From the NCBI RefSeq assembly GCF_002214385.1, contig NZ_CP014855.1:1610123-1674122 (forward strand): DNA of 64,000 bases. The letters are read 5' to 3'. This document shows positions 43,385 to 52,086 of this stretch, in pieces. Below the pieces are notes generated by a model. The model made no database searches and had not been told where the DNA came from. It saw nothing but the letters and a program-made list of their open reading frames with translations. Source of the DNA: Thermococcus gorgonarius (GTDB lineage Archaea > Methanobacteriota_B > Thermococci > Thermococcales > Thermococcaceae). Every line of letters begins with the position of its first letter. The stretch's first letter is position 1. The translations under genes were made by a program, and so were the position numbers.

Positions 43385-44755
43385 CTATAATAGACGTCTT
43401 TGGTAGCCTAAACGAGCTGACCTCCTCCTCGCCGTAAACGGCGAGGGTTCCAATGAGTTAACCCTCGCCAAGCTCGGGGAAGTTTGAGGGGCTTCATCAA
43501 AGCCCAACAAAGATGGGCTTTTCAGCCCCTCTGGCCGAGTCTTCGGCCAATTACCCCTCCTCTGAGCGTAAAACTCGCCCAGACTCGGGGTTATCGTTTT
43601 TACCGCTTTTTTCAAAATATTAAAAGCACCAACCAAGTCAGCGTTAAACACAAGCCCCGTCGCGGGACACTTAAATAACCCACGAACAAACCTCGCCCCC
43701 TCGTGAGGCTTCCCGCAGACCGGGCAAAGCTTGGAAGTAAAAGCTTCATCAACAACCACAACACTAATACCATACTCTTCCGAGACTTCCTTGAGACGCT
43801 TAATAACATAATTAAACCGCCAGACGTGAGAGAGGAGGAAATTCTGCCTTTTGCCCTTATCCGAGTTCCTGCTGATCCCCTTCGGGTAACCGACGACAAT
43901 CTTCGAAACTCCGAGGCGGTAGAGCCTTTCAACAGTCTGCCTTACCGCCGTGTTGATGTAGTGTTTGGCTTGGAGCTTGGCCTTAGCGTGCAGTCTTTTC
44001 AGTTTTCTGCTCGTTTTAGCCCCGCTCTTGTTGAGTTTTGACTGATATTCGGCAATTCTCTTCTGCCAGTAAAAGGCTATGGCTTTCAATGGTCTGCCGT
44101 TCACGAGAAAGCTTTCCCCGTTTTCAACGTAAACGGCCATCAGGTTGTTCACTCCCAAGTCAATGCCTGCCGAAAGGTTGTCCAAGGGCCGTCTCGGGAC
44201 TTCAACCCACTCGCCGTTGATTAGCTTCTCCTCGACGGTAAAGCTAACGTGAGCGTACCACTTCCGTTTCACGTCATCATAAGTTATCTCTAAGCGTCCT
44301 TGCTTCCCTTTCAAGTGTATTCTGCCTTTAAACTGGACTTCGAGTCGCTTGAATCTCCCGAGGCCTTTGAGAATTAGTTTGTTCCCTTCAATTTTGTATT
44401 GGTCGTTTCTGAGGACAATTAAGCCGGCTTCCTTAGTGTAGGAGGGCGGTTTTGGTTTGAGCCAGTCGGGGAGTTCTCCGTTCCGCTTTTTTCGGAGGAG
44501 TGAGAAGAAGGCCCTCCAGCTTTCAGCGTTTTTTCTGGCTATTTGTTGGACTGTTGCGGAGCCGATTTCAGTCTTAAACTCTTCATAGGCTATCTTTTCA
44601 GTTTTGTTGAAGTCCACGGGCTTGCCCTCAAAGAATTCCTGCCTGCGGAGGTAGTTTACTCGGTTCCAGACTTTAGCTCCAATGTCAGCTAACTCGAAAA
44701 GGATTTTCTCTTGAGCTTTTGAGGGTTGGAGTTTAAGGGTTACTGCCCGCTTCAT
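43385..44755 (-). CDS. tnpB: RNA-guided nuclease TnpB (IS200/IS605 OrfB)
   Basis: 456 codons. RuvC acid residues are D199 (AGIDLGVNN), E337 (VVVVDEAFT) and D373 (FNADLVGAF); the zinc finger between uses C344, C347, H351 and C363 (CPVCGKPH...FKCPATG), since the usual fourth Cys of the CPxC pair is Thr. Active-looking. The frame does not stop inside the element: the last residues after about 43424 are encoded by the host gene, ending at TAG 43385. tnpA is missing, so mobility would need a helper. The 3' end overlaps the expected omega RNA. Confidence 0.9.
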   Translation of the reverse strand: MKRAVTLKLQPSKAQEKILFELADIGAKVWNRVNYLRRQEFFEGKPVDFNKTEKIAYEEFKTEIGSATVQQIARKNAESWRAFFSLLRKKRNGELPDWLKPKPPSYTKEAGLIVLRNDQYKIEGNKLILKGLGRFKRLEVQFKGRIHLKGKQGRLEITYDDVKRKWYAHVSFTVEEKLINGEWVEVPRRPLDNLSAGIDLGVNNLMAVYVENGESFLVNGRPLKAIAFYWQKRIAEYQSKLNKSGAKTSRKLKRLHAKAKLQAKHYINTAVRQTVERLYRLGVSKIVVGYPKGISRNSDKGKRQNFLLSHVWRFNYVIKRLKEVSEEYGISVVVVDEAFTSKLCPVCGKPHEGARFVRGLFKCPATGLVFNADLVGAFNILKKAVKTITPSLGEFYAQRRGNWPKTRPEGLKSPSLLGFDEAPQTSPSLARVNSLEPSPFTARRRSARLGYQRRLL

Positions 44756-44869
44756 CTCAAAGTATGGTATTATTCTTAAGCCTTAAAATAGTTTTGCTTT
44801 CCCGCTTAATGGCTTTTGGGCGGTTTACTGCATCCCGCCCTAAAGGGCGAGGCCTTCAGGAGAAAAAAA
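43424..44869 (-). mobile_element. TnpB-only IS200/IS605-family element
   Basis: Carries tnpB but no tnpA. The 5' end on the minus strand abuts TTAC (44873-44870), a typical IS605-family target tetranucleotide, followed by the hairpin CGCCC-TTTA-GGGCG. The other end carries an eight-pair hairpin CCTCGCCG/CGGCGAGG (43427-43446). GCGAGGGTT also pairs with AACCCTCGC next to it, likely part of the omega-RNA 3' structure. The left boundary is approximate. Confidence 0.8.
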
Positions 44870-44998
44870 GTAACCGAGAGACCAGGCCTTGAGATTATGA
44901 TCCTAAGGAAGTCCCTCTTACCTGAGTTCACCCCCTCGGAGGCGGAGTTCAGGTACTCCCGTGGAAAATTTGAGATAAAGCCCTGATCAGTTTCTGAT

Positions 44999-46162
44999 TT
45001 AACGGACTAGGTTCATTATGGCCGGCCAGAGGTTCAGGGCAAGCAGTACGAGGCCTACTCCAATTGTGACGTACCTCGCTGGTTTTGCTATCTTCTCTGG
45101 CAAATACCCCTTGAGCAGGTCGTCGAGCATTCTTCCGCCGTCTAATGGAACCAGGGGGAAGAGGTTCATCAGGCCGATGCCCAGGTCAAGGACGTAGATC
45201 CAGTACAGTGCAAAGAAGACCGGGAACACTATCCTGTCGTAGCCTATCTTTGAAACGTAGTGCGGAACTGGATAGATGCCTATAAACCCTTTCTCTGGAT
45301 CATCCGGGTGCTTTCCAAGTTCTATCTGGAACGTTTTTTGCTCCCCATCTCTCAGCACGGTTAGAGTTATGATCTCTCCGGGTTTCGTCGAGTTCATTAT
45401 CCTTATGAAGTCATCCATTGTGGTTACCGTCTGCCCGTTTATCGCCTTTATCACGTCGCCTTTCATGAGCAAGCCGCTGGCAGGTCCGTTGTCTATTACT
45501 CCAGCTATCTCCACCCCTGCCGGCTGGAAAAGGGGAGTTATTGCGAAGTTTATCAGGAGAAGGGCTATTAGGGCGGTTATTACGTTGGCGAGTGATCCGG
45601 CGCCGTAAACCCTAAGCCTCGTCCTTAGGGGGGCCTTCTTCAGTTCTTCCTCGTCGGGTTCAACAAAGGCTCCAGGAATGATAAAGAGCAGAACCAGACC
45701 GACGGATTTCAACGGCAGCCCATCGGCCCTGGCAACGACTCCATGGCTGAGCTCGTGAACCACCATAACAACGATCAGCCCTATGAGTCCGTACCAGAGC
45801 GGTATTGTCAGGCCGGGTATTACGAGCTGAACCCCCGCCTGTTTCCCTCCGGCTTGCAGGGCTCTTATGGCTGTTTTAAAGAGGGCATAGAACACGTAGG
45901 CCATTCCTAAGAAGCCCAGCACAATTCCAACGTCCCCGTACACCTTCCAGAACTTCCTTGCCCGCGACGCGGTTCTATCGATGAACCCGAGCAACCGCTT
46001 GGTTCTCCACATGGCGACGAATAGATCTACCTCTAACCCTTCCTCCTTTTCGATTGGCTCTCCCGTTAGGGGGTCGACTTCTCTCTTCCCGGAGAGCCCG
46101 TAGAGAACCGCCCAGAATGCCAAGACTGCCCCTGCTCCTATTATGAGGCCCGGTGAAACCAT
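44999..46162 (-). CDS. site-2 protease (M50) with PDZ domain
   Basis: 387 residues. Intramembrane metalloprotease: N-terminal helix, a cytosolic loop, zinc motif VVHELSHG (about residues 136-141), a conserved SLANVITALIALLL helix, a PDZ domain (GVIDNGPASGLLMKGDVI, GQTVTTMDDF) between about 215 and 290, and the third ligand motif LVPLDGGRML. It likely cleaves membrane-anchored regulators. Of two ATGs (46168, 46162) the second is 7 nt after GGGGAG and is preferred. The DUF1616 gene lies upstream on the same strand. Confidence 0.9.
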   Translation of the reverse strand: MVSPGLIIGAGAVLAFWAVLYGLSGKREVDPLTGEPIEKEEGLEVDLFVAMWRTKRLLGFIDRTASRARKFWKVYGDVGIVLGFLGMAYVFYALFKTAIRALQAGGKQAGVQLVIPGLTIPLWYGLIGLIVVMVVHELSHGVVARADGLPLKSVGLVLLFIIPGAFVEPDEEELKKAPLRTRLRVYGAGSLANVITALIALLLINFAITPLFQPAGVEIAGVIDNGPASGLLMKGDVIKAINGQTVTTMDDFIRIMNSTKPGEIITLTVLRDGEQKTFQIELGKHPDDPEKGFIGIYPVPHYVSKIGYDRIVFPVFFALYWIYVLDLGIGLMNLFPLVPLDGGRMLDDLLKGYLPEKIAKPARYVTIGVGLVLLALNLWPAIMNLVR

Positions 46163-46233
46163 GAGCATCTCCCCGTTCTCTTTGTCCCCCTCTCTATGGG
46201 CAGTCCCAACTTATAAACCTGCCGACTTCCGGA

Positions 46234-47235
46234 TCACCCCACGACCTCAACGTTCAGCTTTAGGCTCTGTATCGTCCCGTTTATTGCCTCGAGTATCAGT
46301 TTTTTCGCCTCTGTTTCGGCGTAGTTCCCATCCGGTGGCGCAGGTGGGAGCTCTGGAGGCTGGTCTTTGAAGAGGAGGAACCAGACCTGCCACCTGCCGG
46401 GTTTATCGATCTTGAAGGTGTAGTTCGTTTCGAACTGCGGCGTCCAGTTGCCCTCGATATCTACTGGAACGTGGGGTAGTGTTACGTTGAACCAGCCGGG
46501 CATCGGGTATATCTCGTGGATTATTGTAGTGTTCGTGCTGTTGTCCCATGTCAGGTTAACCAGCCAGATCTGGACGTAGTAGGTGACGTTTCTGCCCTCG
46601 TGGTTGACTATTCCGATTATGACTTTGCCTTCCTGGCCGGCTCTCAATTTTGTTGGATAATCGGCTGCCTTCCCTTCCGGCCCGAGGATGTAGAACTCCG
46701 TGAACTTCTCCCCCTGTTTCGGGTGGCTTATTACGTACGCGAGGGCTCCGATGGAGGCTATTATCGAGACTATCAGGATGACGGTGAGGGCCTTGTCTAG
46801 CCTGCTCGATTCCTCCCATTCGAGATCTTTCTTTATCCTCTCAAGGGTTATCCACGGTATCCAGGGTTCTACCGCCTTCTCCCTTCTGTAGATGGCTATA
46901 GCGGCAAACGCAATGTTGAAGAGGGTCAGGCTGACGAGGATTGGCGTCAGCCTTATTCCCCAGGGGGTGAAGTTCAGGCCGAGGCCTATCAGCGGAACTA
47001 TCGCTATGCTCAGCCCGAAGCTCAGGGCCAGCCTCTCAAGGTTGTCCAGTTCCTTTTTCTCCGGGAAAAGGGCCGTTATAAAAACGTAGCCCGGGAAGAA
47101 GAGGACGAAGGCCAGGCCGAGGGCTTTTCTCAGAATGCTTTCCGGAGCGTAGGCTATAAGGAAGTCGAGGAGAAGCGAAAGCAGTATCACGGTTATTAGA
47201 TCCCAGTGCTTTCTGACGCCGGTGAGCCCTTCCAT
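46234..47235 (-). CDS. DUF1616 membrane protein
   Basis: 333 residues. Four N-terminal membrane helices (LLSLLLDFLIAYAPESIL..., FLFFPGYVFITALFP) followed by a helix near residue 150 and a C-terminal extracellular domain of about 150 residues containing EKFTEFYILGPEG and YYVQIWLVNLTWD, typical of DUF1616. The domain may bind or process surface glycans; function unknown. GGTGGTCG precedes the ATG at 47235; the upstream frame extension is unlikely. It lies upstream of the site-2 protease gene, perhaps in one operon. Confidence 0.75.
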   Translation of the reverse strand: MEGLTGVRKHWDLITVILLSLLLDFLIAYAPESILRKALGLAFVLFFPGYVFITALFPEKKELDNLERLALSFGLSIAIVPLIGLGLNFTPWGIRLTPILVSLTLFNIAFAAIAIYRREKAVEPWIPWITLERIKKDLEWEESSRLDKALTVILIVSIIASIGALAYVISHPKQGEKFTEFYILGPEGKAADYPTKLRAGQEGKVIIGIVNHEGRNVTYYVQIWLVNLTWDNSTNTTIIHEIYPMPGWFNVTLPHVPVDIEGNWTPQFETNYTFKIDKPGRWQVWFLLFKDQPPELPPAPPDGNYAETEAKKLILEAINGTIQSLKLNVEVVG

Positions 47236-47323
47236 TCGACCACCGGTGAGAGTATCCCTGGCTCTTAAAATGTTTTTGCAGGGAGCGAAACCCATTTAAC
47301 CTCCGGGCGCGAAAAGTCTGTAG

Positions 47324-47340
47324 TATCACCCGGAGGGATA
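47324..47340. promoter_or_regulatory. TGM-like site upstream of the secreted glycan protein
   Basis: TATCAC-CCGGA-GGGATA, differing from the TGM consensus at one base. It lies downstream of a TATA-like CATTTAACC (47292-47300) near the expected transcript start, the placement seen for repression of sugar-utilisation genes without sugar. Confidence 0.6.
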
Positions 47341-47397
47341 TGCCCCGGGGAACCGCTGGCTTGAGTTGGGCCAGTGTAACTAACGGGGGTGTTGACT

Positions 47398-48327
47398 ATG
47401 AGGAAGTTTAGTGCCCTGCTAGCTGTGTTGATGGTGTTTACAGCCTTTGCTGGCTTTGTTAGTGCCCACACAGTAACGGTCGATGGGGCTATAGAGGATG
47501 ACTGGACAGCAGTCCCGGATACCCACTCCCCCAACACCTGGCAGTTATACGGCGATGAATGGGTCTGGAAGGATGCAACCGGAGACGAGAGGACCGATTT
47601 TAACAATTTTAACCCAGATCCAAGGGTTGACATAACCGAGTTCCACATCACCGCCGACGATACGTACATATACTTCCTGATAAAGTTCAACGACCTTGAC
47701 GTCGTTGGCCAGGACGGGGCGCCGGGCATAATGATAACCATAGACACTGACCAGAAGTCAGGTTCTGGAGAAACGTGGTTTGGATATACCTCCGACACCC
47801 AAGTAGCACAGGACGGAAACGCCAACTGGGAGTACCAGCTCCTCATCGACCTGGCAAACAACCAGGTGACTGACGGTGGAGTAGTTCATGGCGACGGAAT
47901 ACCAGTCTGGAACGGTGGTTCCCCACTGGATCTGGTGGACACCAGCTGGAATGATATCTCATCCTGGGATGATACTTCATCGTCAGGCGACATGTTCGTA
48001 GCATCAACTGCCAACGACGTCGTTGAGGTCAGAATTAAAAAGTCGGAGCTTGGAAACCCAAGCACGATACGGGTTGAGCTTGGAGTTGTGAGAGCGCATC
48101 CTACTGGAAATGATCGTGCAGACAATGGAGTTGCGTGGAATATCAATGGCGCTCCGGACGTCCTCGATGCAATGACAACCACCGGGCCAAACACCTGGGA
48201 CGAAGTTCAAGATGGCTACGTCGACTACTACGCGGACGTTGACATCTCCCAGGTTCCCTTCTTCAGCAACATCGCGGTTGCCCTCGCCGTTGCCCTGGGA
48301 GCTCTGCTGGTCTTCAGGCGCCGCTGA
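47398..48327 (+). CDS. secreted protein with glucodextranase C-like domain and C-terminal anchor signal
   Basis: 309 residues. Signal peptide MRKFSALLAVLMVFTAFAGF-VSA, then a beta-sandwich domain resembling the C-terminal domain of the amylopullulanase encoded next door (both have a D-G-x-I/E-x-D start, a FLIKFNDL/FSIKLGDM strand, and V-A-S-x-A-N-x-V-V-x-V). The end is DISQVPFFSNIAVALAVALGA-LLVFRRR: a short motif, helix and Arg cluster, likely a sorting signal. Probably binds starch-like glycans at the surface. GGGGGTG lies before ATG 47398. TGM-like site upstream. Confidence 0.75.
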   Translation: MRKFSALLAVLMVFTAFAGFVSAHTVTVDGAIEDDWTAVPDTHSPNTWQLYGDEWVWKDATGDERTDFNNFNPDPRVDITEFHITADDTYIYFLIKFNDLDVVGQDGAPGIMITIDTDQKSGSGETWFGYTSDTQVAQDGNANWEYQLLIDLANNQVTDGGVVHGDGIPVWNGGSPLDLVDTSWNDISSWDDTSSSGDMFVASTANDVVEVRIKKSELGNPSTIRVELGVVRAHPTGNDRADNGVAWNINGAPDVLDAMTTTGPNTWDEVQDGYVDYYADVDISQVPFFSNIAVALAVALGALLVFRRR

Positions 48328-48400
48328 GCTTCTTCCTTTTTCCCATTTTCGCGGAGTAATGTTTTTTAGGATGTCCGTTCTTACATTCTCCGAGATAGTA

Positions 48401-48417
48401 TATCACCGGCGGTGTTG
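48401..48417. promoter_or_regulatory. TGM-like site upstream of apu
   Basis: TATCAC-CGGCG-GTGTTG: left half perfect, right half GTG conserved. It overlaps the leader directly before the ribosome binding site of the amylopullulanase gene. TGM sites are known in promoters of such genes in Thermococcus. Confidence 0.55.
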
Positions 48418-48420
48418 AAA

Positions 48421-51400
48421 ATGTTGAGGAGAGGTGGTCTGTTCCTGGTTCTCATCCTGCTGGGAAGCCTCTTCGCGGGCTTCGGCAGCAACGGCGAACT
48501 TGTTTCGGCTGACTCAGGTCAGATAGCGAGCGGAAACCCCTTCTCGTGGAACTATGATAATGTGAAAGCCCTCGATCGCCACGGGGATATCTACACCTAC
48601 AACGACGGCAGCGACGGGGCGAGGGACATTATAGCGTTCTACTACGCGGCTTATCCCTCAGTAGTGTCCATGAGAATAGACCTCATGAACCTCAAGGTTA
48701 ACGACGAGAACAACGCCAACTGGTACGTCCTGATGGACTACAAAAGCGGCGGCGCAACGTGGCTTCCCGATGGCCTGCAGGGGAGCACGTCAATGGAGTG
48801 GGACGTCGCGGTTGCCATTTACTCGCCGAGCGGTTACAGGGTTTACCTGCCCGACGGCTCCACGCTGGACGGGGCAGTAACAGGGGTTACCTTCAACGCC
48901 GAGTACGACCTTATCGTGGTTCAGCTCGACGCGAGCAGGCTCCCGGGTTATTCTTACACCAACACCGTTAACTTCCAGGTTCTGTCGTCCAAGGACTTCA
49001 ACACGGTAATAACTGACTCTCTTCCCGATGACCTTCGCTACTCCGTTTCAAGCAACGCTCACGTTGGAACCGCCAAGGTTGCCTTCGTCCACCACGGCAA
49101 CCAGCACATAGGCTACACCGACGTCTTCTGCGGGGGCATAGGGACTGGCTTCGACGAGGTACTCCGCGTTCACGACCAGTACAAAGTCCCGGTGAACATC
49201 CACCTCAGCGGCGTTATCCTTGAGTCGATGCTGTGGAACGACCCCCACTGCGGGGACTTCAACTTCAAGGACGAGATAAACAAGGGCATCTCCGAGGGGT
49301 GGATAGGCATACTCACATCCTCCTACGGTCAGCAGATAATGCCCTTCTTCCCCCGGGACTTGAACGTGAAGAGCATCGCCCTTGAAAATACCCTCATCTG
49401 GGAGATTTTCCACTACAACCCCAAGGTCGCCTGGGTCCCGGAGAGGGTGTGGGAAACCAAGCTCAGCGACGATGATCCTTACAACGGCGTCAAGAGCGAC
49501 CCGTGGGAGTACTTTGCGGCAATCGACCCGGCGGACGGCCAGCCTTACGTTGAGGCAGTCATCCTCGACGAGAACACCCACGGAAGCGGCACTGACACCA
49601 ACGGAAATCCAATAAACCCGCGCAAGGTTTACAGACTCCCCAACGGAAAGCTCAGAATCTTCTTCATCGACGACTGGCTGAAGGACACAATTTACAGCTC
49701 AAGCGACTGGGACTCCGACAGCTGGACGAGCGTAAAGGCCCACTGGCTCGACCTCGCCTTGAGCAGTGACCAGGAGCAGATAGACGTTTACGCTGACGAC
49801 TGGGAGAAGGCCGCTGGCGTGGCGAACTGGCCGACGGATCCTCAGGATTATCTCTATGCGGTGAGATACGTCGCCTCTCACCCGTGGATTCAGGCTGTAA
49901 AACTAGATGACGTTCTCTCATGGAGCTCGGGACAGGGCGGCCGCTTCTGGGGCGACGGGGGCGACTACTGGCCGGTTCCAGGCACATACTCTGAGATTGG
50001 CGGGACGAGCGGCTACGGAGGCACTGGAGACGTAAACGGCGATGGAACCGCCGATAGAAACGCTTGGTACAAGGACTGGGCCATAAACTACTACCCCTAC
50101 AACTGCCCCAAGAGCGCCGGCGCGCTCTGGTGGGACGCCTACCAAGAGCTTGAGACCCTGAAAAACAACGGAATATACAACAACCTCGTGAAGATGGCAT
50201 GGACAACCCTCATAGCGAACCTCTACGAGAGCGGCTGGCACGACGGCCTCACGGGGTCGATAAGCGGCTGGCAGAAGGAGATAACCTCCCACCTGAGGCA
50301 CTCGCTGGCCTACGCCTACGCCGCGTGGTGGCTCAACGATGCCGACAAACCCCTCTTGGCTTACTGGAAGAACGTTGACGGCGACAACGACAACGAGATT
50401 GTAATTCAAAACGACAGGCTCTACGCTGTGATTGACCCGATAGGTGGAAGGATTGGCTGGCTCTTCGACTCCAACGGCCACGTAGTCATCGGGAACTCAA
50501 TGGCCCTTTGGAGCGGGACTGAAGGTGACTACAACGACGGCAACCACATCTGGGGTCTGAGCGATGCCCATGACAGCGGAACCTACGAGAACGACTACTA
50601 CCAGCTCAGCATAATCGACGACGGAACCGATGGAAGGGTTCTCATAGCCGCAAAAAGCCCTGGAGGCTTCACCAAATACATAGAGCTCCGCAAGGGGTGG
50701 CCCTATCTTAAGATAACATACAGGAACGTGACCAAGACGGTTTACGTCAAGACGGGCTTCTCGCCAGGGCTGAGCGACATGCTCCACAACGGAAAGGTAC
50801 ACGTGGGCAGGGTCTGGCTCTACGACGGCAAAGTTGCTGGCTACTACAACACTGGGACGGACACGCTTGGGGCCTACGTAATTCCTGGCCCAGTGTCCTT
50901 CAATAGGGGAGAAGACTGGAGAACCCTCGCCATAGTCGACGAGATAAAGTTCAGCAGTGATGCCACTTTCTACCTGTACGCTGGCTCGTGGAACGCCTCG
51001 GTCTTTGGAAAGCTCCTCAGCGAGCCGATAAGGGGAACAGTGTCGGTTTCTCCCTCCAATCCAAGCGCCGGGGAGGCGGTTACAATATACTACAACGCGA
51101 GCGGTGGCCCCCTGGAAGACTCCACTTCCTTAACTCTCCACTGGGGACACGACGGCTGGAAAGACGTGACGGACACGCCAATGACATACGAGAACGGCCT
51201 CTGGAAGGTTACCATCCAGACCTCTGCTAACTGGGGCTCCATAGATTTTGTGTTCACGGATGGAAGCGCGTGGGACAACAACGGATGGAGGGACTACCAC
51301 CTCTATCTAGCACCTTCAGACGTTCCGGGCAGTGTTTACAACCACTTAACCGGTGACGAGACTTCATGGGGAAACTATTTGCCCGCCCCAAACACTGGAG

Positions 51401-52086
51401 AGATACACGACGGCGAATACGTCTGGAACGACGCCTCGGACGATGAGCACTCGACGAGAAACTACCCGTGGAATTCTGAGAACTACGACCTCATGAGCGT
51501 CCGCCTCAGGGCGGACAATGAGTACGTGTACTTCTCGATAAAGCTGGGGGACATGTCCTCACTGGGAAGCTTTGGGGCGCCGATCATAGCCATCCCAATA
51601 AACACTGGTTCGGGAGCCAACCACACAGTCCCCTACGATGGCTCGCTCAGCTACTCCCCTGGCTGGGACTACTGGGTAACCATCGACATCTCAAAGGCAG
51701 GCATGCCAGACTCGGTGTTATTCACCGAACCGGGAGTTGAGGTTTATGATTCAAACTTTAACAAGCTCACCGGAGACTACTACGCCGTAGCATCAAAGGC
51801 CAACGGCGTTGTTCAGGTGGCAATCCCGAGGTCTCTCCTCGGAAACCCGTCTTCGGTAGGCTTTAACGTCCTCGTATTCATAGGAGACAGCAGGGGCGGC
51901 ACAATAGATCCCGGTTCGCCCAGAGTCGTAGAGCTTATGAGCGCTTCGAACACGGACGATGAGCTGGGCGACGGTTCAATAGATGCAGCCCAGACGGTTG
52001 ACCTCTCAAACGTTCCCTTCTTCAGTAATCTCGCCGTTGGCATTGCAGTCTTAATCGGTGCCCTTCTGCTCTTCAGGAGGCACTGA
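48421..52086 (+). CDS. apu: GH57 amylopullulanase, surface-anchored
   Basis: 1221 residues. Signal peptide (MLRRGGLFLVLILLGSLFAGF), an N-terminal DOMON-like domain, then the GH57 catalytic domain with KVAFVHHGNQHIGYTDV, HLSGVILESML, WIGILTSSYGQ, catalytic WVPERVWE (nucleophile Glu, about residue 340) and FFIDDWLKD (Asp side). A starch-binding-like domain (TVSVSPSNPSAGEAVTIYY) follows at about 880, then a glucodextranase-like domain, and the end VDLSNVPFFSNLAVGIAVLI-GALLLFRRH. Cleaves alpha-1,4 and alpha-1,6 links of starch and pullulan outside the cell. GGCGGTG precedes ATG 48421. Overlaps the archaeosortase gene end by 36 bp. Confidence 0.9.
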   Translation: MLRRGGLFLVLILLGSLFAGFGSNGELVSADSGQIASGNPFSWNYDNVKALDRHGDIYTYNDGSDGARDIIAFYYAAYPSVVSMRIDLMNLKVNDENNANWYVLMDYKSGGATWLPDGLQGSTSMEWDVAVAIYSPSGYRVYLPDGSTLDGAVTGVTFNAEYDLIVVQLDASRLPGYSYTNTVNFQVLSSKDFNTVITDSLPDDLRYSVSSNAHVGTAKVAFVHHGNQHIGYTDVFCGGIGTGFDEVLRVHDQYKVPVNIHLSGVILESMLWNDPHCGDFNFKDEINKGISEGWIGILTSSYGQQIMPFFPRDLNVKSIALENTLIWEIFHYNPKVAWVPERVWETKLSDDDPYNGVKSDPWEYFAAIDPADGQPYVEAVILDENTHGSGTDTNGNPINPRKVYRLPNGKLRIFFIDDWLKDTIYSSSDWDSDSWTSVKAHWLDLALSSDQEQIDVYADDWEKAAGVANWPTDPQDYLYAVRYVASHPWIQAVKLDDVLSWSSGQGGRFWGDGGDYWPVPGTYSEIGGTSGYGGTGDVNGDGTADRNAWYKDWAINYYPYNCPKSAGALWWDAYQELETLKNNGIYNNLVKMAWTTLIANLYESGWHDGLTGSISGWQKEITSHLRHSLAYAYAAWWLNDADKPLLAYWKNVDGDNDNEIVIQNDRLYAVIDPIGGRIGWLFDSNGHVVIGNSMALWSGTEGDYNDGNHIWGLSDAHDSGTYENDYYQLSIIDDGTDGRVLIAAKSPGGFTKYIELRKGWPYLKITYRNVTKTVYVKTGFSPGLSDMLHNGKVHVGRVWLYDGKVAGYYNTGTDTLGAYVIPGPVSFNRGEDWRTLAIVDEIKFSSDATFYLYAGSWNASVFGKLLSEPIRGTVSVSPSNPSAGEAVTIYYNASGGPLEDSTSLTLHWGHDGWKDVTDTPMTYENGLWKVTIQTSANWGSIDFVFTDGSAWDNNGWRDYHLYLAPSDVPGSVYNHLTGDETSWGNYLPAPNTGEIHDGEYVWNDASDDEHSTRNYPWNSENYDLMSVRLRADNEYVYFSIKLGDMSSLGSFGAPIIAIPINTGSGANHTVPYDGSLSYSPGWDYWVTIDISKAGMPDSVLFTEPGVEVYDSNFNKLTGDYYAVASKANGVVQVAIPRSLLGNPSSVGFNVLVFIGDSRGGTIDPGSPRVVELMSASNTDDELGDGSIDAAQTVDLSNVPFFSNLAVGIAVLIGALLLFRRH

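Larger units (their letters stand above)
43120..44986 (+). pseudogene. RecA-like paralogue disrupted by an IS200/IS605 element
   Basis: The 5' part (43120 to about 43423) encodes MFGEKIIPTGIPEFDSLLGG to LAIIDVFGSLNELT, clearly a paralogue of the 41121 protein. The 3' part (44870-44986) encodes VTERPGLEIMILRKSLLPEF through KFEIKP-stop, matching that protein's C-terminus. The element lies between. Compared with the paralogue, about 108 residues of the middle are missing, so insertion was accompanied by a deletion. The 5' part now ends at TAA (43435-43437) in the element's end hairpin. Confidence 0.85.
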
